DNA of 15,888 nucleotides, from contig CAKTXO010000029.1 in NCBI GenBank assembly GCA_934630985.1, positions 1 to 15,888 of the forward strand. The letters run 5' to 3'. The first letter of the stretch is position 1. Each line of letters opens with the position of its first letter. This stretch comes from an uncultured Oscillospiraceae bacterium. GTDB lineage: Bacteria > Bacillota > Clostridia > Oscillospirales > Oscillospiraceae. This document shows positions 12,815 through 15,888 of the stretch, piece by piece. The notes beneath the pieces were generated by a model, which saw nothing but the letters and a program-made list of their open reading frames with translations, was not told the origin of the DNA and did not search any database. A program made the position numbers and the translations under genes.

Positions 12815-14815
12815 TTGAATCGCAATGACTGTAAGAAAATTTGGACGGCGGCGAAGCCGGCGTTTTATTGGGCATTTGCCCTACTGTACTGGGAGTGTCT
12901 GCTGAGCGGGGCGGTATTTCACAGCTTTGGGGTGCGGATCTACGCCCTGGGCTTTACGCTGTCTGCGGCGCTGCTTGTGACACTTGTCCTGTCCTTTCTG
13001 AGAAAAGGCCGTTTTGGAGCGGAAATATTCCTGACGGCGGTGCTGACCCTGCTCTACGGCAGTCAGATTGTCTATCATTTCATTTTCGGCACGCTGTATT
13101 CCGTGGCTATGGTGTCCCAGGGCGGGGAGGCCATGACCAACTTCTGGCGGGAGCTGCTTGCCGCCATGGGGGATCATTTTCCCTGGCTCATCGCTCTGAT
13201 GGTACCCCTGGCGCTGGGGATTTTCCTGAGAAAGGGGCTGAAAGAGGAGCTTCGGGCAAAGGGACGGATTGCGCTGCTGGTGCTGGCGGTTGCCCTGTTT
13301 GCACTGACCCGGGCAGGCATCCGGCAGACGGGCACGGAAATGTTCTCCGATGAGGACTACTACCGCAGCGGAGAAATTGCCACCAACCAGACCGCCCAGC
13401 GATTTGGCCTGCTGACGACCATCCGGCTGGAGCTGACCCGCCACGCAAAGGTGGAGGAGAAGGACTATTATATTCCGGAGGAGACTCAGGGGGAGAACCC
13501 AGCCCAGGAGCCGGCCGAGGTCAAGTACAACGTCATGGACATTGACTTTGATGCCCTGAACGCCATGACCGAGGACAAAAAGCTGCTGGCAATCAATGAC
13601 TACTGTTCGAAAGTAACCGGAACCAATCAGAACGAATACACCGGAATGCTGAAGGACTACAACCTGATCGTCATGTGCGCGGAAAGCTTCTCGTCTGCCG
13701 CCATTGACAAGGATCTGACCCCCAACCTGTACAAGCTGACCCAGCAGGGAATCATCTTCAACAACTATTATAATACCTTCCCCAATACCACCACCGACGG
13801 CGAGTACGCCCTGATGCAGGGCCTGTATCCGGATGCCGGGCGGAGCAAGGCGGTATCCAGCCTGTATGCCTCCCGGAACAGCTACCTGCCCTTCACCCTG
13901 GGCAATGTGTTTCAGTCTCAGCGGGGGGTGGAAAGCTTCGGCTATCACAACTATCGGGGCAGCTATTACGGTCGGAATGAGTCTCACCCCAACATGGGCT
14001 ACACCATGAAATTCGCCGGGGACGGCATGACCTTCACCACCAACTGGCCTGCCTCCGACCTGGAAATGATGGAGCAGTCCGTGGATGATTACATCGGGAA
14101 AGAGCCCTTCCACGCCTACTACATGACCTTCTCCGGACACTATAAATACGATACCGGCACCAACGAAATGGCCAAGCGGAACTGGGATCAGGTAAAGGAT
14201 CTGCCCTATTCCAGCAACGCCATCAAGGCATACCTGAGCTGCAACATCGAGTTTGACAAGGCCATCGGCTATCTGATGGAGCGGCTGGAGCAGGCGGGGG
14301 TGGCAGACAGAACCGCCATTGTCATTGCTGGAGATCATTTCCCTTACGGCCTGAAGGACAGCGAGTATGCCGAGCTGATCGGTCACGACATTGACGGCTT
14401 CTCCAAGTACAAGTCCACCCTGATCTTCTGGGTAGGCGGCCTGGAGAAGAATATTGTGGTGGACGAATACTGCTGCAATGTGGACGTTCTGCCTACGATT
14501 CTGAATCTGTGGGGTTTTGAATATGACTCCCGGCTGCTGGCGGGGACGGACGTGTTCTCCGACGGCACCCACGCGGCGGTGCTGGTAGACAAGAGCTTCC
14601 TGACGGACAAGGTTTGGTTCAACGCGAACACCGGGGAAATCCGGTACCAGGTGCCGGAAAGCGAAATTCCGGAAGGATATGTGGAGAATATGAACCAGCT
14701 GATTGCCACCCGGTTCTCCATCTCCGCCGATATCCTGAACAGTGCGTACTATAATTTCGTCTTTGACAAGGGTAAGGTGTATGTGAACCGGCTGGGTTGG
14801 AACAGTAAGAAGTAA
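12815..14815 (+). CDS. LTA synthase family membrane sulfatase-fold phosphoglycerol transferase
   Basis: The 666-residue protein has five N-terminal membrane segments (roughly residues 16-37, 42-62, 71-92, 123-138, 152-166) and a large extracellular sulfatase-type domain, the architecture of LtaS. LtaS moves glycerol phosphate from phosphatidylglycerol to a growing lipoteichoic acid chain. Catalytic residues can be placed: the metal ligand Glu290 in VMCAESFSS, the nucleophile Thr326 in NTTTDGEYAL, His442 in TFSGHYKY, and Asp507-His508 in AGDHFPYG. The start is a TTG at 12815, chosen because GGAGGT at 12802-12807 lies seven bases before it; upstream TTG/GTG codons overlap that site. The length is near that of LtaS, but other phosphoglycerol transferases share the fold, so the exact polymer is uncertain. 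Confidence 0.85.
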   Translation: MNRNDCKKIWTAAKPAFYWAFALLYWECLLSGAVFHSFGVRIYALGFTLSAALLVTLVLSFLRKGRFGAEIFLTAVLTLLYGSQIVYHFIFGTLYSVAMVSQGGEAMTNFWRELLAAMGDHFPWLIALMVPLALGIFLRKGLKEELRAKGRIALLVLAVALFALTRAGIRQTGTEMFSDEDYYRSGEIATNQTAQRFGLLTTIRLELTRHAKVEEKDYYIPEETQGENPAQEPAEVKYNVMDIDFDALNAMTEDKKLLAINDYCSKVTGTNQNEYTGMLKDYNLIVMCAESFSSAAIDKDLTPNLYKLTQQGIIFNNYYNTFPNTTTDGEYALMQGLYPDAGRSKAVSSLYASRNSYLPFTLGNVFQSQRGVESFGYHNYRGSYYGRNESHPNMGYTMKFAGDGMTFTTNWPASDLEMMEQSVDDYIGKEPFHAYYMTFSGHYKYDTGTNEMAKRNWDQVKDLPYSSNAIKAYLSCNIEFDKAIGYLMERLEQAGVADRTAIVIAGDHFPYGLKDSEYAELIGHDIDGFSKYKSTLIFWVGGLEKNIVVDEYCCNVDVLPTILNLWGFEYDSRLLAGTDVFSDGTHAAVLVDKSFLTDKVWFNANTGEIRYQVPESEIPEGYVENMNQLIATRFSISADILNSAYYNFVFDKGKVYVNRLGWNSKK

Positions 14816-14824
14816 AGGGAAAAC

Positions 14825-15166
14825 ATGGGAAAAAGAGAAACAAATGCCGCGCGGGTGATTGCTCTGGCGTATTTTCACCGCTACGGCTGGATTGCTCTCA
14901 TGACGGTCTGCATTCTGCATTGGCCGGAGCGATTTTGCGAAATCCTTGGCAGCTTCTTTGCAATCCATGGGATTTGGTCGCTGGCAGGCTATCGGCGGAA
15001 ATGGAAGCATGTCTACTGCTCCAATCAGAACGCAAGCCGCCAGGAAATGACGCCCAACAACGTCCGCTGGGATACCATGAAGAAAAGCGATGCTTACGGC
15101 CTGCCCGCGCTGTGCTTGATATTCGGGATCGTCTACCTTTTCATCGGCTGGCGATTCGGGAATTGA
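14825..15166 (+). CDS. Small membrane protein downstream of the LTA-synthase-like gene
   Basis: A 113-residue protein with hydrophobic stretches at about 14-32, 38-55 and 93-111 and a polar, basic middle (RRKWKHVYCSNQNASRQEM). I do not recognise a family. It starts nine bases after the stop of the LTA-synthase-like gene, preceded by AAAGGGA, so it is probably co-transcribed and translated at a lower level. A role beside the transferase in the envelope is inference from position only. Confidence 0.6.
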   Translation: MGKRETNAARVIALAYFHRYGWIALMTVCILHWPERFCEILGSFFAIHGIWSLAGYRRKWKHVYCSNQNASRQEMTPNNVRWDTMKKSDAYGLPALCLIFGIVYLFIGWRFGN

Positions 15167-15223
15167 CGGCGTGTATCTGCGGGACGATGAGGGCATCGTC
15201 CCATACGAGAATCTTCGAAAGGC

Positions 15224-15524
15224 GCACTGGTGCGGGAGCACCCAACGGCTCCCTTGTGTAAAGGGAGCTGGCAAAAATCTTTGATTTTTGACTGAGGGAT
15301 TGTAAAACTGCGTCAATGAAAGCACACAAAAAGATGGGAGTTCTGATCCCCTCAGCCCCAGTGTGCGCACTGGGGCAGCTCCCCTTGATCAGCAAGGGGA
15401 GCCTTTGCCCTCATCCGTCACGGCTTCGCCGTGCCACCTTCCCCCAAGGGAAGGCAAAGGGGAACGGATTGTGACCGGAGGGAATCCCCGGAGGGGGCCA
15501 CGTCGGCCACTGGTTCGCAATGAT
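15224..15524 (+). repeat. Modular hairpin-rich intergenic repeat, copy C
   Basis: It begins with GCACTGGTGCGGGAGCACCC, as copy A does, and shares with A the GCTCCCTT/AAGGGAGC stem, the CAAAAATC/GATTTTTG stem, the GCCCCAGTG/CACTGGGGC stem and the GCTCCCCTT/AAGGGGAGC stem in the same order. It then carries its own TCACGGCTTCGCCGTG and CCTTCCCCCAAGGGAAGG hairpins and, like B, a GTGACCGGAGGGAATCCC block before the common ending CACTGGTTCGCAATGA. It lies 57 bases after the small membrane protein gene. Confidence 0.8.
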
Positions 15525-15551
15525 ATGCGCATACCGTCATCATGAATACGG

Positions 15552-15590
15552 AAACCCCGCTGGTCTGAAATCGCAGACCGGCGGGGTTTT
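15552..15590. terminator. Strong bidirectional-type terminator
   Basis: AAACCCCGCTGGTCTG (15552-15567) pairs with CAGACCGGCGGGGTTT (15574-15589) over 16 positions with one G-T pair and a six-base loop, followed by T on the plus strand and with A's on the left for the minus strand. It probably ends the LTA-synthase-like transcript that reads through copy C. Confidence 0.85.
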
Positions 15591-15609
15591 GACAGGGTAG
15601 AGGCGGAAA

Positions 15610-15778
15610 TTAGGGAACCTCTGATTAAATCGGCAAGAGCTGGGAGCGAGAGATTTTTTTCTAGCCGAAGGCTTCAAAAGTGGAGGAATACTGTATGTAT
15701 TTCCCACTTTTGAAGCCGCACGGATAGAGAAAAAGATCCGCTATCCAGCCGCAGACGATTTATTCAGAGGTTCCTTAG
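15610..15778. mobile_element. MITE with 19-bp inverted ends and TTAG target duplication
   Basis: GGAACCTCTGATTAAATCG (15614-15632) and CGATTTATTCAGAGGTTCC (15756-15774) are inverted repeats with one mismatch, bounded by TTAG at 15610-15613 and TTAG at 15775-15778. The 161-bp body has no coding capacity. Its centre is an inner inverted repeat, GGCTTCAAAAGTGG (15670-15683) against CCACTTTTGAAGCC (15704-15717), so the whole unit can fold into a long hairpin. TTAG fits the YTAR duplication of the IS5 subgroup of IS5-family elements, which suggests the source of transposase (inference). No transposase lies in the window. Confidence 0.8.
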
Positions 15779-15790
15779 CGAAAAGGGCAT

Positions 15791-15813
15791 AAAAAAACGA
15801 GGCGGAAGCCTCG
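15791..15813 (-). terminator. Minus-strand rho-independent terminator
   Basis: On the minus strand CGAGGC-TTCC-GCCTCG (15798-15813) is followed by seven T's (15791-15797). It would stop transcripts coming from the right of the window. No minus-strand gene that uses it is visible here. Confidence 0.65.
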
Positions 15814-15832
15814 GAATTGTGGAAATTATTCA

Positions 15833-15861
15833 TTGACAGAATTTACCCGCCATGCTATAAT
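15833..15861 (+). promoter_or_regulatory. Near-consensus promoter for a gene beyond the window
   Basis: TTGACA at 15833-15838 and TATAAT at 15856-15861 with a 17-base spacer: both boxes perfect. No ribosome site or start is seen before the window ends at 15888, so the gene or RNA begins outside. Confidence 0.85.
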
Positions 15862-15888
15862 GATTGTCCATACTGTGATACTATGCCT

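Noticed and set aside
12881..15370. Open frame of 829 codons on the minus strand
   Set aside because: It lies antisense to the LTA-synthase-like gene and runs through the small membrane gene and repeat copy C; no domain is recognisable and it follows from codon bias on the other strand.

Overview
The window reads as a chromosomal segment of a moderately high-GC Gram-positive anaerobe of the Clostridia. The gut family Oscillospiraceae/Ruminococcaceae is the best guess. This rests on strong Shine-Dalgarno sites, TTG and GTG starts, greA-lysS order, an LTA-synthase-like enzyme, a nickel-pincer (lar) operon and a type of multi-hairpin intergenic repeat I associate with that group. The assignment is inference; there is no rRNA or phylogenetic marker that settles it.

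Positions 1-3840 look like the decayed right end of an integrative element, visibly more AT-rich than the rest. It holds the 3' fragment of a large helicase-type ICE protein, a strong promoter driving an ImmA/IrrE-type metalloprotease and a Com-like zinc-ribbon protein, two more small Cys-rich proteins, a tyrosine recombinase that has lost its N-terminal half but carries its own Shine-Dalgarno and start, and a protein made of three tandem Cys-rich (probably zinc-binding) repeats. A terminator and a direct repeat close the region just short of the 3' end of lysS.

Positions 3839-15200 are ordinary chromosome in compact operons: greA-lysS (-); an sdpR-sdpI pair (-) divergent from larE-larB-larC (+), which makes the nickel-pincer nucleotide cofactor; ridA (-) divergent from an IDI-like Nudix hydrolase (+); a phosphoribosyltransferase-fold protein with a degenerate PRPP motif and an attenuator-like leader; and an LTA synthase-family gene followed by a small membrane protein.

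Three copies (A about 5924-6260, B about 10424-10746, C about 15224-15524) of a modular hairpin-rich repeat lie beside gene ends. Between copies, some hairpins keep their position and fold while their sequence is replaced. The last 360 bases hold a strong terminator, a 161-bp MITE with 19-bp inverted ends and a TTAG duplication, a minus-strand terminator and a near-consensus promoter for a gene beyond the window.

The points most worth a second look are the stem-swapping repeats, the MITE, the three-cysteine LarE with no larA nearby, the shared operator-like repeat between sdpRI and lar, the attenuator plus degenerate phosphoribosyltransferase, and the zinc-repeat protein coupled to the integrase remnant.
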